Shown here: positions 35,048-44,488 of the stretch, piece by piece
Layout: each line of letters begins with the position of its first letter
Position numbering within the stretch: position 1 is the stretch's first letter
Made by a program: the position numbers and the translations under genes
Assembly: GCF_040629175.1 (NCBI RefSeq)
Contig: NZ_JBEXUX010000047.1
Location: forward strand, 1 to 64,000
Source of the DNA: Embleya sp040629175
GTDB lineage: Bacteria; Actinomycetota; Actinomycetes; Streptomycetales; Streptomycetaceae
Length of the DNA stretch: 64,000 nt
Reading direction: 5' to 3'
The notes under the pieces: generated by a model
Told to the model about the DNA's origin: nothing
The model's database searches: none
Seen by the model: the letters and a program-made list of their open reading frames with translations, nothing else

Positions 35048-35980
35048 ATGACCGACAACCACCCTTCCCCCGAGGCCGTTTCGCACCCCTCGCAGCCCCG
35101 TCCGGTACGCTCGCGAGCCCTGCGGCGCCGGGGCGGAGCACTCGCCGCCGCCGGCATCGGCGCGCTGTTGTTCCTGGCCCCCGCGGCGTCCGCCGCGGCC
35201 GGCTCCGGGTCCGACAACGCGGCCCTGGCAGGCGGCGACGCGCCCACCGCCGCCGACCGCGGCGCGGCCCTCCGGACGCTGGCCACCCCCGCGACCATCA
35301 GCCGACTGGCCGCGTTCTTCGTACACCTGGAGCAGCGCGCGGCGGCCCAGGCCGGCGCCGTCGTGCGGTCCGAAGTCGCCCCGGAGGCGGCCGCCGCGCA
35401 GGCCCCGCAGCTCGTCGGCGCCTCGGTTCCGATCTACTCGCTCAACGCGGACTTCGTCCGGGGCAAGACGTCCGCGCCGGTGGCCGACTTCGCCTATCTG
35501 GCCACCGAGGCCCGTTCGGCGGCGGGCGTCGAGGCGACGGTGTGGACGGTTCGCGACCGGACCACCCGGGCCTGGCGCGTCACCAATGTGCTCTCCGGAA
35601 GCGACGAGGTCGGCTTCGCCCGGCAGGCGGCCGGCGACCTGGTGTTCACCGAGCCGCAGATCGCCGCGTGGTACCACGTGCGCGACGGCCGGGTATTGCC
35701 GCTGAACCCCGCCGCCCGGGAGTCGGTCGGCGCGAACGGCACGACCGTGGCGTCGTATCGGCAACTCGTGCACGGCCGATACGGCGACAAGCTCCCCGGC
35801 TCGGACTACCAACGATCCGGCAAGGTCGGCGGCTTCGCCACGAACGGGGCCCCCGTCGCGAACGTGCACGACGACGGGTTCGCCCCGTCCGACCTGATCC
35901 TGCCGGGAAGTGCGGCGGGCGCGGCCGTCCTGGGCATCGGCACGTTGGTGATCCGCCGCCGACGCCCGACAACGGCCTGA
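35048..35980 (+). CDS. Exported, C-terminally membrane-anchored protein
   Basis: 310 residues from ATG 35048; GTG 35045 has better spacing to GGAGAGG and GTG 35039 would overlap the protease stop. A basic N-terminus and hydrophobic segment (ALAAAGIGALLFLAPAASA) form a signal peptide. The ectodomain (~60-275) has a beta-rich part with WTVRDRTTRAWRVTNVLSG and QLVHGRYGDKLPG. A final helix (SAAGAAVLGIGTLVI) with a RRRR tail anchors it in the membrane. No sortase LPxTG motif is seen. Coupling with the preceding cysteine protease suggests a substrate, partner or regulator of that enzyme. No family recognised. Confidence 0.75.
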   Translation: MTDNHPSPEAVSHPSQPRPVRSRALRRRGGALAAAGIGALLFLAPAASAAAGSGSDNAALAGGDAPTAADRGAALRTLATPATISRLAAFFVHLEQRAAAQAGAVVRSEVAPEAAAAQAPQLVGASVPIYSLNADFVRGKTSAPVADFAYLATEARSAAGVEATVWTVRDRTTRAWRVTNVLSGSDEVGFARQAAGDLVFTEPQIAAWYHVRDGRVLPLNPAARESVGANGTTVASYRQLVHGRYGDKLPGSDYQRSGKVGGFATNGAPVANVHDDGFAPSDLILPGSAAGAAVLGIGTLVIRRRRPTTA

Positions 35981-36617
35981 TTCCGTCCCTCCCCCTCTGC
36001 CCCGCCGTCCCACGAGCCGAGGTCGTGGGGCGGCGGCCCCGGCATCCCCCGGATCCGACCCCGCCGACGACGCGCGGCACCGGTTGGCCGAATCCGGCGA
36101 CTTCGGATCGGCCCGCGACCCGATCACCGCGTTCCCCTATGTGCCGTCCGGGCGGGCCCGCTCGACCGGGCGCGGCCCGCGCCGCCGTTCACCGCACGGG
36201 CCGAGCCCACCCGCCACGCGCCCCGCGAACGCGCTCTCGAACCTTGCTGCGGCGGCCCGAACTCGGTTGCTCCGGCGCCCTGTTGTCGTCGTCGTCGACC
36301 GCATACCCGCCGGGCGCACCCCGGAACGTCCGGGTCCGGTTCGCCCGACCCGGCCCTGTCCCTCCCGTCCCGGATCGCCCGACGAGCGGTCGGGGCCGGA
36401 TCGGGAATGGCCGGCAATCGCCGTCGAGGCCCCGAGGGCCCTCGATCCCGCCCTCGACCCGGTCCTCGACCTCGATCGATTCCATGCAATCGCAACACGG
36501 CGCGGGTACAGTCGCATCCCACACGTCAGCCGGCCGAACCGCTCATAGAGTGGCACCGGACGGGCTACGGGCGGCGGGTCGCATGCAACGATCCGGTGCC
36601 GACGGAAAGAGGTGCGG
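35981..36617. other. Non-coding stretch before the SpoIIE gene
   Basis: About 630 bp without a gene I can support. Frames here are Arg/Pro-rich and show no family match. It probably contains the promoter of the phosphatase gene near its right end. Confidence 0.5.
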
Positions 36618-38375
36618 GTGAGCGGGAGAGTGGATGGCGGTCACGGCCGGAGACATGTGCGTCGACGCGGTGCGGCGGCCCTGGGCCCGAGCCCCAGCAC
36701 CCGTACCACCCGTGCCACCCGCGATCAGCTCAACCTGCTCAACGAGGCGAGCATACTGATCGGTACCACCCTCGATCTGAAGACCACCGCGCAGGAACTG
36801 GCCGACTTCATCGTGCCGCGCCTGGCCGATGCCGCCGCCGTCGATCTGCTGGAGTCGGTGATCAGGGGCGAGGAGGGCCAACGCCCGAGCGGCCGGGGCA
36901 GACCGGAGCGGCGGGCGATGGCCGTGTCGGCCATCGAGCGACTCACCGACCTGGAGCCCGACGAGGTGGGCGAGCTGTCCACGTCGGCGCCGGATCGGGA
37001 TTCGCGCTTCACTCGGGCCCTGGCCGAGGGCCGGCCACTGCTGATCAGCCGCTTCGGGCCGGACGACTACGAAGAGCTGGCGCCCACCCCCAGCGCCGCC
37101 GACAAGCTTCGCCAGGCGGGCGTGCACACCTATCTGATGGTGCCGCTGATCGCCCGCGGTGTGCTGCTGGGCCATGCCGACTTCATCCGCGCGAGCGGCC
37201 GCCCCGGCTTCACCGAGGCCGACCTCGCCCTGGCCGTCCAGCTCGCCGCCAAGGCCGCGGTGGACGTCGACAACGCCCGGCTCTACGGGCGCGAACGCGA
37301 ACACGTGGCCCGGCTCCAGCGGAACCTGCTCCCGCGCGTGACCCCGCGCACCCCGGGTCTGGCGGTGGCCTCCCGCTACATCCCGACCGCCGATCCGCTG
37401 GGCGTGGGCGGCGACTGGTTCGACGTGGCGCCGCTGCCGGGCGGGCGGACCGCCCTCGTGGTGGGGGACGTGATGAGCCACGGCATGGCCGCGGCCGCCG
37501 TCACCGGCGTATTGCGTGCCGTCGCGCGCACCCTGATGGCCCTGGACCTGACCCCCGAACGTATGCTCGCCCGCCTGGACCTGGCCGCCCGCGACCTCGA
37601 GGACGACCAGATCGCCACGTGTCTGTGCGCGGTCTACGACCCGGCCGAGGCCAGTTACACCCTGGTCAGCGCCGGACATCCGCCGCCGTTGTTGGTCACC
37701 CCGGACGGCAAGGCGTCGTTCGTGGACGTACCGGTCGGCGCGCCGATCGGCACCGGCGTCATCCCCTACGATCCGCTGCGGCTGACCATCCCTCCGGGCA
37801 GCCGACTGGTGCTCTACACCGACGGGCTGGTCAAGTCGCGCACCGAGGACATCGACGTACAACTGGCCCGACTGCGCACGCGGGCCGCCGGGTTGGGGCC
37901 GGTCGGGTTGGACTCCGGGGCACTCGGCGACCTCGCGCCGGGCGGCGGGGCCCGCTTCGACGAGGCCGTGGTGCTGGTGGCCGCCGCCGAAGAGCCGTTG
38001 CTGGGAACGGACTTGTACACCTGGGACCTGCCCCCGGGCGGCGCGGCGGCGGGGGTGGCGCGCAAGCTGGTCCGGGAGCAGCTCGACGTCTGGCAGCTCG
38101 GCGACCTCTCGGACGTGACCGAACTGGTGGTCAGCGAACTGGTCGGCAACGCGCTGCGGTACGGCGTCGCGCCGGGCCAACTGCGGCTGTTGCGGCACGA
38201 TCGGCTGGTCGTGGAGGTCTCCGACACCGGCCCGGATCTGCCCCAGATCCAACACTCCTCACTGAGCGACGAGGGCGGCCGGGGCCTGCAATTGATCAAC
38301 ATGCTCTGCCGAGGCTGGGGTTCGTGCCGCACCCCGACCGGCAAGATCGTCTGGGCCGAACAGGACATCCCGTAG
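36618..38375 (+). CDS. SpoIIE-type PP2C phosphatase with GAF and anti-sigma-like ATPase domains
   Basis: 585 residues from GTG 36618, six bases after GAAAGAGG; GTG 36612 is an alternative. Domains in order: a GAF-like sensor (~35-225, including LLGHADFIRASGRPGFTEADL), a SpoIIE/PP2C phosphatase (~240-430, with GVGGDWFDVAPLPGGR, VVGDVMSHGMAAA and LVLYTDGLV) and a HATPase_c domain of the RsbW type (~470-585, with TELVVSELVGNALRYG). Such fusions both phosphorylate and dephosphorylate anti-anti-sigma factors and control alternative sigma factors under stress or during development. No sigma or anti-sigma gene lies adjacent. Confidence 0.93.
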   Translation: MSGRVDGGHGRRHVRRRGAAALGPSPSTRTTRATRDQLNLLNEASILIGTTLDLKTTAQELADFIVPRLADAAAVDLLESVIRGEEGQRPSGRGRPERRAMAVSAIERLTDLEPDEVGELSTSAPDRDSRFTRALAEGRPLLISRFGPDDYEELAPTPSAADKLRQAGVHTYLMVPLIARGVLLGHADFIRASGRPGFTEADLALAVQLAAKAAVDVDNARLYGREREHVARLQRNLLPRVTPRTPGLAVASRYIPTADPLGVGGDWFDVAPLPGGRTALVVGDVMSHGMAAAAVTGVLRAVARTLMALDLTPERMLARLDLAARDLEDDQIATCLCAVYDPAEASYTLVSAGHPPPLLVTPDGKASFVDVPVGAPIGTGVIPYDPLRLTIPPGSRLVLYTDGLVKSRTEDIDVQLARLRTRAAGLGPVGLDSGALGDLAPGGGARFDEAVVLVAAAEEPLLGTDLYTWDLPPGGAAAGVARKLVREQLDVWQLGDLSDVTELVVSELVGNALRYGVAPGQLRLLRHDRLVVEVSDTGPDLPQIQHSSLSDEGGRGLQLINMLCRGWGSCRTPTGKIVWAEQDIP

Positions 38376-38388
38376 CGGTGCTGCACCG

Positions 38389-38416
38389 GACCGCCGCCCG
38401 GTTCGGGGCGGCGGTC
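38389..38416. terminator. Convergent terminator hairpin
   Basis: An 11-bp perfect stem (GACCGCCGCCC and complement) with loop GGTTCG sits between the convergent SpoIIE-type and M4 protease genes. Confidence 0.7.
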
Positions 38417-38465
38417 GGGCGAACGGGTCCGGCGCCGATGTGCGGGCCGGCCACGCCTTGCGGTC

Positions 38466-40010
38466 TCAGGGGCAGATCGGGTCGGCGGCCGTGGGCGGGA
38501 CGCGAACCGCGTCCCAGGCGGTCTTGGTCTTGCGGAAGACGTCGCAGGTGGGGTCCAGGGCCTTGGCCGCCCACAGGGTCAGCCGACGCTCCGAGCGGAA
38601 GTCCGTATTGCCGCTGCGCAACAACAGGGCCTGATAGACGATCCTGGCGGCCGTCCGAACGCCCACGCCGGTGACGGGGATGGGGACACAGGTCGGGCTG
38701 TCGGGCTTGCCCGCGCCGGGATGCGCGCCCTCCGCGAGCAGGTAGAACCAGTGGTTGAACACGCCCGCCGCACGGTACGGGTCCATGGTCGGGACGGCCG
38801 AGCTGTAGCAGTTCGCGTCGCCGCGCAACGACGGGTCGTACATGAAGCGCAACGGTCCGGTCCCGTCCACGTTGATCGTCTCGCCGATCACGTAGTCCGG
38901 GGTGTCGAAGGGGGCCGGTTCGTTGGCGTATGCCTCGGTCACGGTGCCCATGATGTCCGCGAACCCCTCGGCCAGACCCGGCTCCACGAACGTGCCGGGG
39001 CTCGTCGCGTCGACGCCGTGCCCGTACTCGTGGCCGACCAGGTCCATCGAGGTCAGCCACTGGTTGCCGGTGCTGTGGCCGATCACGATCTTGCCGCCGT
39101 CCCAATAGAGTTGCACGGCGTTCAGGCCGACCTGGATCGGCCAGGCGCCGCCGGTGCCGTTCTGTCCGTTGCGGCCGAGCCAGTTGCGGAACATGTCGAA
39201 CTGCTTCTGCGCGGCCCACATGGCGTCGACGCAGCCGGTCTCGATGTTGGTGGGGTTTCCGTTGCCCCAGTCGTCGACGGGCTTGGTGACCACACCGCCG
39301 ACGCCGTATTTCGCACAGCTCAGGTTCGCCCGGATCGGGTCGCGCAACGAGTACGAGGAGCCGGAGTTCTGCGTGTCGATGGTGATCGGGTTGGGGCCGT
39401 TCCAGGCGCTGTGGCCGACTCCGGCCCGCACCTCGTCGACGGAATCGAGTACCGCGCCGGTCGACGCGTCGACGAAGACGTGCAGCCTGCTGGGCGCGGT
39501 CTCGGTGCGCCCGATCAGGACACTCTCCCAGGCCAGTCGCGCGGCACTCGCGTCGAGCCGCACCACCAGGCGATGGCTGTCGACCCGATCGACCACGGGC
39601 AGCCGCGTCCGCGCGGTGCGCTCGGCCGCCGGTCCACTCACGGCCGGCCGGGTCGGCACGTCGATGCGCACGTCGCCGGCCGTTTGTACGGTGTGCACCC
39701 GGCCGCTCCCGTCGGCCAACACCGCGGCGTCGCCGCCGACGACGGGTAGGTCGCGGTAGGTGCGCCCGTACGAGATCGAGTACATGTCGCCGATCCAGGC
39801 CAGCACGGTCTGCCGGCGGTAGCGCTCACCGGGCGAGACGGGGGCCTTTGGGCCGACCATCGCCCGGTCGGCCGCGGCGACGGCGGCGGCGCGGGAGTCG
39901 GCCGCGAGCAGCGGTCGTGGTCGGGCGGCGTCCGAGCGGGCGGTGGTGCCGATCGACAAACCGAGCAGGACGGCCAGGACGGTCCCGAACGTCAGCGTTC
40001 TGCGATGCAT
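38466..40010 (-). CDS. Secreted M4-family (thermolysin-like) metalloprotease
   Basis: 514 residues, ATG 40010. A signal peptide (TLTFGTVLAVLLGLSIGTTA) and an FTP/PepSY-like propeptide (to about residue 190, with the LHVFVDASTGAVLDSVDEV motif) precede the catalytic domain. The zinc site HEYGH lies at 327-331 (ligands His327 and His331, catalytic Glu328); the third ligand is probably Glu in GLAEGFADIMG, a variant of the usual NEAxSD. The active-site His of the C-terminal lobe lies in GVFNHWFYLL. It is a secreted neutral protease for protein digestion. It stands alone, preceded by a long non-coding gap. Confidence 0.93.
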   Translation of the reverse strand: MHRRTLTFGTVLAVLLGLSIGTTARSDAARPRPLLAADSRAAAVAAADRAMVGPKAPVSPGERYRRQTVLAWIGDMYSISYGRTYRDLPVVGGDAAVLADGSGRVHTVQTAGDVRIDVPTRPAVSGPAAERTARTRLPVVDRVDSHRLVVRLDASAARLAWESVLIGRTETAPSRLHVFVDASTGAVLDSVDEVRAGVGHSAWNGPNPITIDTQNSGSSYSLRDPIRANLSCAKYGVGGVVTKPVDDWGNGNPTNIETGCVDAMWAAQKQFDMFRNWLGRNGQNGTGGAWPIQVGLNAVQLYWDGGKIVIGHSTGNQWLTSMDLVGHEYGHGVDATSPGTFVEPGLAEGFADIMGTVTEAYANEPAPFDTPDYVIGETINVDGTGPLRFMYDPSLRGDANCYSSAVPTMDPYRAAGVFNHWFYLLAEGAHPGAGKPDSPTCVPIPVTGVGVRTAARIVYQALLLRSGNTDFRSERRLTLWAAKALDPTCDVFRKTKTAWDAVRVPPTAADPICP

Positions 40011-41069
40011 CGAGGCTCCTCGGATGGAAGGCGGACCCCGACCACGAATCCGACCGCCGCCGCTCCCACGTCCGGAACGAACAGCCCACCATATAAGCCG
40101 TTTTCGTCGCCCGAGCGCTCGAAACGCTCACACCGTCCCGCTCCCACGTCAAGCACCCGCACCCCCACCGTCACATTCCGGCAAACCCCCGGGCGCGGGG
40201 CGCACGGGCGGCGCGGGGCGCGGGAGGGGACGGGGCGGTTTGGTGCGGTGCACGGGGCGGGGTGCGGGGGCTCGGCGCGCGAGGCGGGACGGGCCGCGTG
40301 GGGCGAGGCGGGACACCGAGGGGCTCGGGCGGTGCGGTGCACGGGGGCAAGGTGCCAGGGCTCCGCGCGAGGCCGGACGGGGCCGCGTGAGGCGAGGCAG
40401 GAGGCGGAGGCACTCGGGGCGCTGCGGTGCGGGACACCGAGGAGATCGGGGCGATGCGGTGCACGGGGGCGAGGTGCCAGGGCTCCGCGCGAGGCCGGAC
40501 GGGGCCACGTGAGGCGAGGCAGGAGGCGGAGGCACTCGGGGCGCTGCGGTGCGGGACACCGAGGAGATCGGGGCGATGCGGTGCACGGGGGCGAGGTGCC
40601 AGGGCTCCGCGCGAGGCCGGACGGGGCCGCGTGAGGCGAGGCAGGAGGCGGAGGCACTCGGGGCGGGGTGACGTGGCAGGGAGTGGGACGGGGGTGGCCT
40701 GGCGCGGCGCGGTGTCGGGTCGGGGGGCGGACCAAGTCCGGCGGGTGGTGCGGCGGTTCGGAGGCGGCGGCGCGCCGTGGTGGCATCGGGCGCGGCTCGG
40801 CGCGGTGTGGGGCGGCGGGAGCAAGCCCGGTGGCGCGGCCGAGGCCGGGAGCACGCGAAATCGCGCGGCGCGGGGGTCGGGCGAGGCTGCGGGGCAAGTC
40901 CGGCGGATGGTGGGGCGGTTTCCGGGTGGGGGGTGTGGTTTTCCGCAGGGGGGTTGGGCGTTGGGCCTCATGGTGTGCGAGGTCGTGGTCTCGCAGGCTG
41001 GTCTTGCCGGTGGTTCGGGGTCCGTTCGGATGGGGCGGGCTCGCATCGGGTGAGCGAGGAGGTCGGCGG
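40011..41069. other. Long, G-rich non-coding region with tandem repeats
   Basis: About 1,060 bp without a supportable gene. From about 40150 the plus strand is extremely G-rich with many GGGG runs and few C runs. It contains the 122-bp tandem repeat (40334-40665) with a degenerate copy before it. The last part holds the promoter and ribosome-binding region (GAGGAGG) of the ABC gene at 41070. Confidence 0.8.
40334..40665. repeat. 122-bp tandem repeat, about 2.7 copies
   Basis: Copies start at 40334, 40456 and 40578; the third breaks off at about 40665. They are nearly identical: copy 1 differs at one base (GCAAGG versus GCGAGG) and copy 2 at another (GCCACGTG versus GCCGCGTG). A shortened, diverged copy of about 89 bp lies at 40245-40333. 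The period is not a multiple of three, so any reading frame shifts from copy to copy and the repeat is not coding. Near-identity indicates recent expansion or gene conversion. Confidence 0.9.
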
Positions 41070-41918
41070 ATGCCGAGGAACAGGGTGCGGGTGGCGGCGG
41101 TCGCCCAGGGGGCGCGGGGCACGTCTTCGGTGGTCGCGCGGGCCAGGGGGCTGGTCAAGGAGTACGGTTCCGGACCGATCCGGGTCGCGGCGTTGGCGGG
41201 CGTGGACGTGGACATCGTGCGCGGCACCTTCACCGCGATCATGGGGCCGTCCGGCTCCGGCAAGTCGACGCTGATGCAGTGTCTGGCCGGCCTGGACACC
41301 GCGACCCGGGGCAGCGTGGCGATCGGCGATACCGAGTTGGCCGGTCTCGACGATGACGCCTTGACCGAACTGCGGCGCGACCGGCTCGGGTTCGTCTTCC
41401 AGGCGTTCAACCTGCTGCCCACGCTGTCCGCCCTGGAGAACATCACGCTGCCGGTGGAGATCGCCGGACGCCGGGTCGACCGGGCCCACCTGGATCGCAT
41501 CGTCGCGGCCACCGGGTTGGCCGGGCGATTGGCCCATCGACCCGCCGAGTTGTCCGGTGGCCAACAACAACGCGTCGCCGTCGCTCGGGCGTTGGTGTCC
41601 CGACCGGAGATCGTCTTCGCCGACGAACCGACCGGGAACCTGGACTCGCGAGCCGGCACCGAGGTGCTCGAACTGCTCCGGCGCGGCGTAGACGAGTGGG
41701 GCCAGAGCGTGCTGATGGTCACCCACGACCCGAACGCGGCGGCCTACGCGGACCGGGTGCTGTTCCTGGCCGACGGCCGGATCGTGGACGACCTGCCCCG
41801 CCCCACGGCGGAGGCCGTGTTCGAGCGCATGGGACGCCTCGACGGCCCCGGCCGAAACATCGCATCCGCGGCTCCCGCAGCCGCGTTCGGCCACGACGCG
41901 AGCGAGGTGCGCGCGTGA
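41070..41918 (+). CDS. ABC transporter ATPase, MacB/LolD type (second cassette)
   Basis: 282 residues, ATG 41070 with GAGGAGG upstream. Walker A is GPSGSGKST, the Q-loop VFQAFNLLPTLSA, the signature LSGGQQQRVAVARAL and Walker B IVFADEPTGNLD. It is the first gene of a four-gene unit with an FtsX permease, histidine kinase and response regulator, all on the plus strand with overlaps. A C-terminal extension of ~40 residues after the ATPase core is Pro/Ala-rich. Role as for the first cassette: envelope defence or export. Confidence 0.93.
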   Translation: MPRNRVRVAAVAQGARGTSSVVARARGLVKEYGSGPIRVAALAGVDVDIVRGTFTAIMGPSGSGKSTLMQCLAGLDTATRGSVAIGDTELAGLDDDALTELRRDRLGFVFQAFNLLPTLSALENITLPVEIAGRRVDRAHLDRIVAATGLAGRLAHRPAELSGGQQQRVAVARALVSRPEIVFADEPTGNLDSRAGTEVLELLRRGVDEWGQSVLMVTHDPNAAAYADRVLFLADGRIVDDLPRPTAEAVFERMGRLDGPGRNIASAAPAAAFGHDASEVRA

Positions 41919-44488
41919 CGCTCGCTCGGATCGCGCTGCGCGGGGTCGTGGCGCACAAGTCCCGCATGCTCCTGGCTCTGGTGGCGATCGCCCTGGGCAC
42001 CGCGTTCGTGGCCGGCACGCTGGTGTTCCGCGACTCGGTCACGGCGTCCGCTCGTTCGTCGTTCGCCGAATCGACGGCGGACGTGACGGTGACGCCCCGT
42101 GGAAACGGCGGCGACCGCCAGGACGGTACCGGCCTGCCCGCGACCCTGCCCGGTCGGGTGCTGGACGCGGCGACTCGCGCCGACGGCGTGCGCGCCGCGT
42201 ACGGGCGGGTGCACGTGCCGGACACGGTCGTGCTGGACGGCCGTGGCAGGCCGCTGAGTTCACGGGGGAACCTCGTCGCCGACTGGCCGGCCGATGCCGG
42301 GTCCGCGCCACGGCTGACCGCAGGACGCGCGCCGATCGCCCCGACGGAGCTGGTCGTGTCGGCGAACGCCGCTGCGAAGCACGGGATTCGACTCGGCGAT
42401 CGACTGCGGATCATGGCCGTCCCCGGTACCTTCGAGGCCACCGTGGTGGGCTTGGCCCGAGACCGCGCGGACCGGGCGCACGACGCCGACCTCTTCCTGG
42501 ACGCCGCCACCGCGCAGCGTCGACTCCTGGGCGGACCGGACCGGTTCACCTCCATCGCCGTCACCGCCGAGCCCGGGGTGCCGGATGCGCGGTTGCGCGA
42601 TCGGGTTCTGGCCGCGCTGCCCGATCCCGCCGGCCACACCGTCCGGACCCGCGACGCGGAGGCCGCCGCGCGCGGCGATGCCGCCGGCGCCTCGTTGCGC
42701 GTGGTCACCCACCTCATGCTCGGATTCGCCGGGATCTCCGTGCTCGTCGGCGTGTTCCTGATCGGCAACACCTTCTCCATGCTGGTCGCCGCGCGGACCC
42801 GACAGAGCGGACTGCTGCGCGCCGTCGGGGCCGGGCGCGGCCAGGTGAACCGCCTGATCCTGGGCGAGGCGGGGCTGTTGGGCATCGCCGGGTCCACCCT
42901 GGGCCTCGCGCTGGGCGTGGCACTCGCGGCCGGACTGATCCGCATCGTCGGAGGGGTCGGCGCCGGCCCGGCGGCGAGCCTGCCCACGGTGCTTTGGTCG
43001 ACCCCGGCGGTCGCGTACCTGGTGGGCGTGTCGATCACCCTGGTGGCGGCCTATCTCCCGGCTCGGCGGGCCGGCCGGGTGTCCCCGATGGCGGCGTTGC
43101 TGCGCGAGGCCGGGCCCGGGACCCGGCGCCCGCTGCGCACCCGCAATCTCGTGGCCGGCACGAGCGGTGTGCTGGGCACCGGTGCGCTGTTGCTCGCGGT
43201 ACGTGCGGACGATCTCGCGGCGGCCGGGCCGTTGCTCGTGGCCGGTGTCCTGCTCACCCTCCTGGCCACCGTGGCCGGCGCGCCGCTGCTGAGCGTATGG
43301 GCGGTGCGCGGCCTGGATCGGCTGCTCGCGTCCCGTTCCGGGCCGATCGGCCGGCTCGCCCGCGGCAACGCGATTCGCGACCCTCGGCGCACCGGCGCCA
43401 CCGCCTCGGCCCTGATGGTCGGCATCGCGCTGGTGAGCTTCCTGTCCCTGGTCGCCGCGTCGTTGGTCACCTCCGTCGACGGCCAACTCGAACGCTCCGT
43501 GAACGCGGACTACTTCGTGCTCTCCTCCCGGCCGATGACCGAGCAGGTGGCGCGCGTGGTCCGGGAGACGCCGGGCCTGGACCACGTCACCGCCCAACAG
43601 ACCGTACGGGCCGACCTGATCACCGCACAGGGCACCGACCGCGATCACGATCTCACCGCGACCACCGAGCGCTTCACCGACGACTTCCGGCTCGCCTTCA
43701 CCGCCGGCGACACGCGCTCGACGCTGGCCCCGGGCGGCGACGGGATCACCGTGCCGCAGGCGTTCGCCGACGAGCACCGGCTCGCGGTCGGCGATCCGGT
43801 CCAGGTGCGCTTCCACGGCGGCGGTACCGCCCGGCTCCGGGTCGGCGGCATCGTGCGCGACGGGGACGTGTTCGCCTCCGGCGCGACCTACATCGGCACC
43901 CACGTGGTCCGCGCACACCTGCCCGCCGAGCAAATGCCGCTGGACGACGTGTACTTCGCCACCGCCGCGGCGGGCGCGGACCGGGCCGGGGTGTACGCGG
44001 CCCTGGCGAAGCGCCTGGACGCCTTCCCGCAGACCAAGGTCCGCGACCGGGACAGCTACCGCAAGGCGTTGCACGACACGGTCGCCCTGGCCCTGGACCT
44101 GGTGTACGCGCTGCTCGCGCTGGCGATCCTGGTGGCCGTCCTGGGCGTGGTCGACACCCTCGCCCTGTCCGTGGTCGAACGCACCCGGGAGATGGCCCTG
44201 TTGCGGGCGCTGGGGCTGACCCGGCGGCGGATTCGCCGGATGATCCGCGCGGAGGCGGTCCTGATCGCCGTGGTCGGCGCGGTCCTGGGTCTGCTGCCCG
44301 GTCTGGCCTGGGGCGCGGCCACCCAGCGCGTACTGGCGACCAAGGGCCTGGACAGCCTGACCGTCCCGTGGCCGACCTGCGCGGCCGTCCTGGTCGGCGC
44401 GGTCGCCGCCGGCACCCTCGCCGCGTGGCTCCCCTCCCGCCGGGCGGCCCGGGTCCACCTGCGCGAGGCGATGGCCGGCGCGGGATGA
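41915..44488 (+). CDS. FtsX-like ABC permease (second cassette)
   Basis: 857 residues from GTG 41915 overlapping the ATPase stop (GTGA). An N-terminal helix (KSRMLLALVAIALGTAFVAG), extracytoplasmic MacB-like domain, helices near 260-390, two further helices, a second extracytoplasmic domain (~520-720) and three C-terminal helices make a two-module FtsX permease. The C-terminus (AWLPSRRAARVHLREAMAG) is typical. It works with the ATPase before it. Confidence 0.93.
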   Translation: MTLARIALRGVVAHKSRMLLALVAIALGTAFVAGTLVFRDSVTASARSSFAESTADVTVTPRGNGGDRQDGTGLPATLPGRVLDAATRADGVRAAYGRVHVPDTVVLDGRGRPLSSRGNLVADWPADAGSAPRLTAGRAPIAPTELVVSANAAAKHGIRLGDRLRIMAVPGTFEATVVGLARDRADRAHDADLFLDAATAQRRLLGGPDRFTSIAVTAEPGVPDARLRDRVLAALPDPAGHTVRTRDAEAAARGDAAGASLRVVTHLMLGFAGISVLVGVFLIGNTFSMLVAARTRQSGLLRAVGAGRGQVNRLILGEAGLLGIAGSTLGLALGVALAAGLIRIVGGVGAGPAASLPTVLWSTPAVAYLVGVSITLVAAYLPARRAGRVSPMAALLREAGPGTRRPLRTRNLVAGTSGVLGTGALLLAVRADDLAAAGPLLVAGVLLTLLATVAGAPLLSVWAVRGLDRLLASRSGPIGRLARGNAIRDPRRTGATASALMVGIALVSFLSLVAASLVTSVDGQLERSVNADYFVLSSRPMTEQVARVVRETPGLDHVTAQQTVRADLITAQGTDRDHDLTATTERFTDDFRLAFTAGDTRSTLAPGGDGITVPQAFADEHRLAVGDPVQVRFHGGGTARLRVGGIVRDGDVFASGATYIGTHVVRAHLPAEQMPLDDVYFATAAAGADRAGVYAALAKRLDAFPQTKVRDRDSYRKALHDTVALALDLVYALLALAILVAVLGVVDTLALSVVERTREMALLRALGLTRRRIRRMIRAEAVLIAVVGAVLGLLPGLAWGAATQRVLATKGLDSLTVPWPTCAAVLVGAVAAGTLAAWLPSRRAARVHLREAMAGAG

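Noticed and set aside
36084..36548. Possible 154-residue gene before the SpoIIE-type gene
   Set aside because: No ribosome-binding site of note, Arg/Pro-rich, no family, and competing frames on the other strand.
40334..40665. CRISPR array
   Set aside because: Units are contiguous 122-bp copies without unique spacers, and no cas genes are present.
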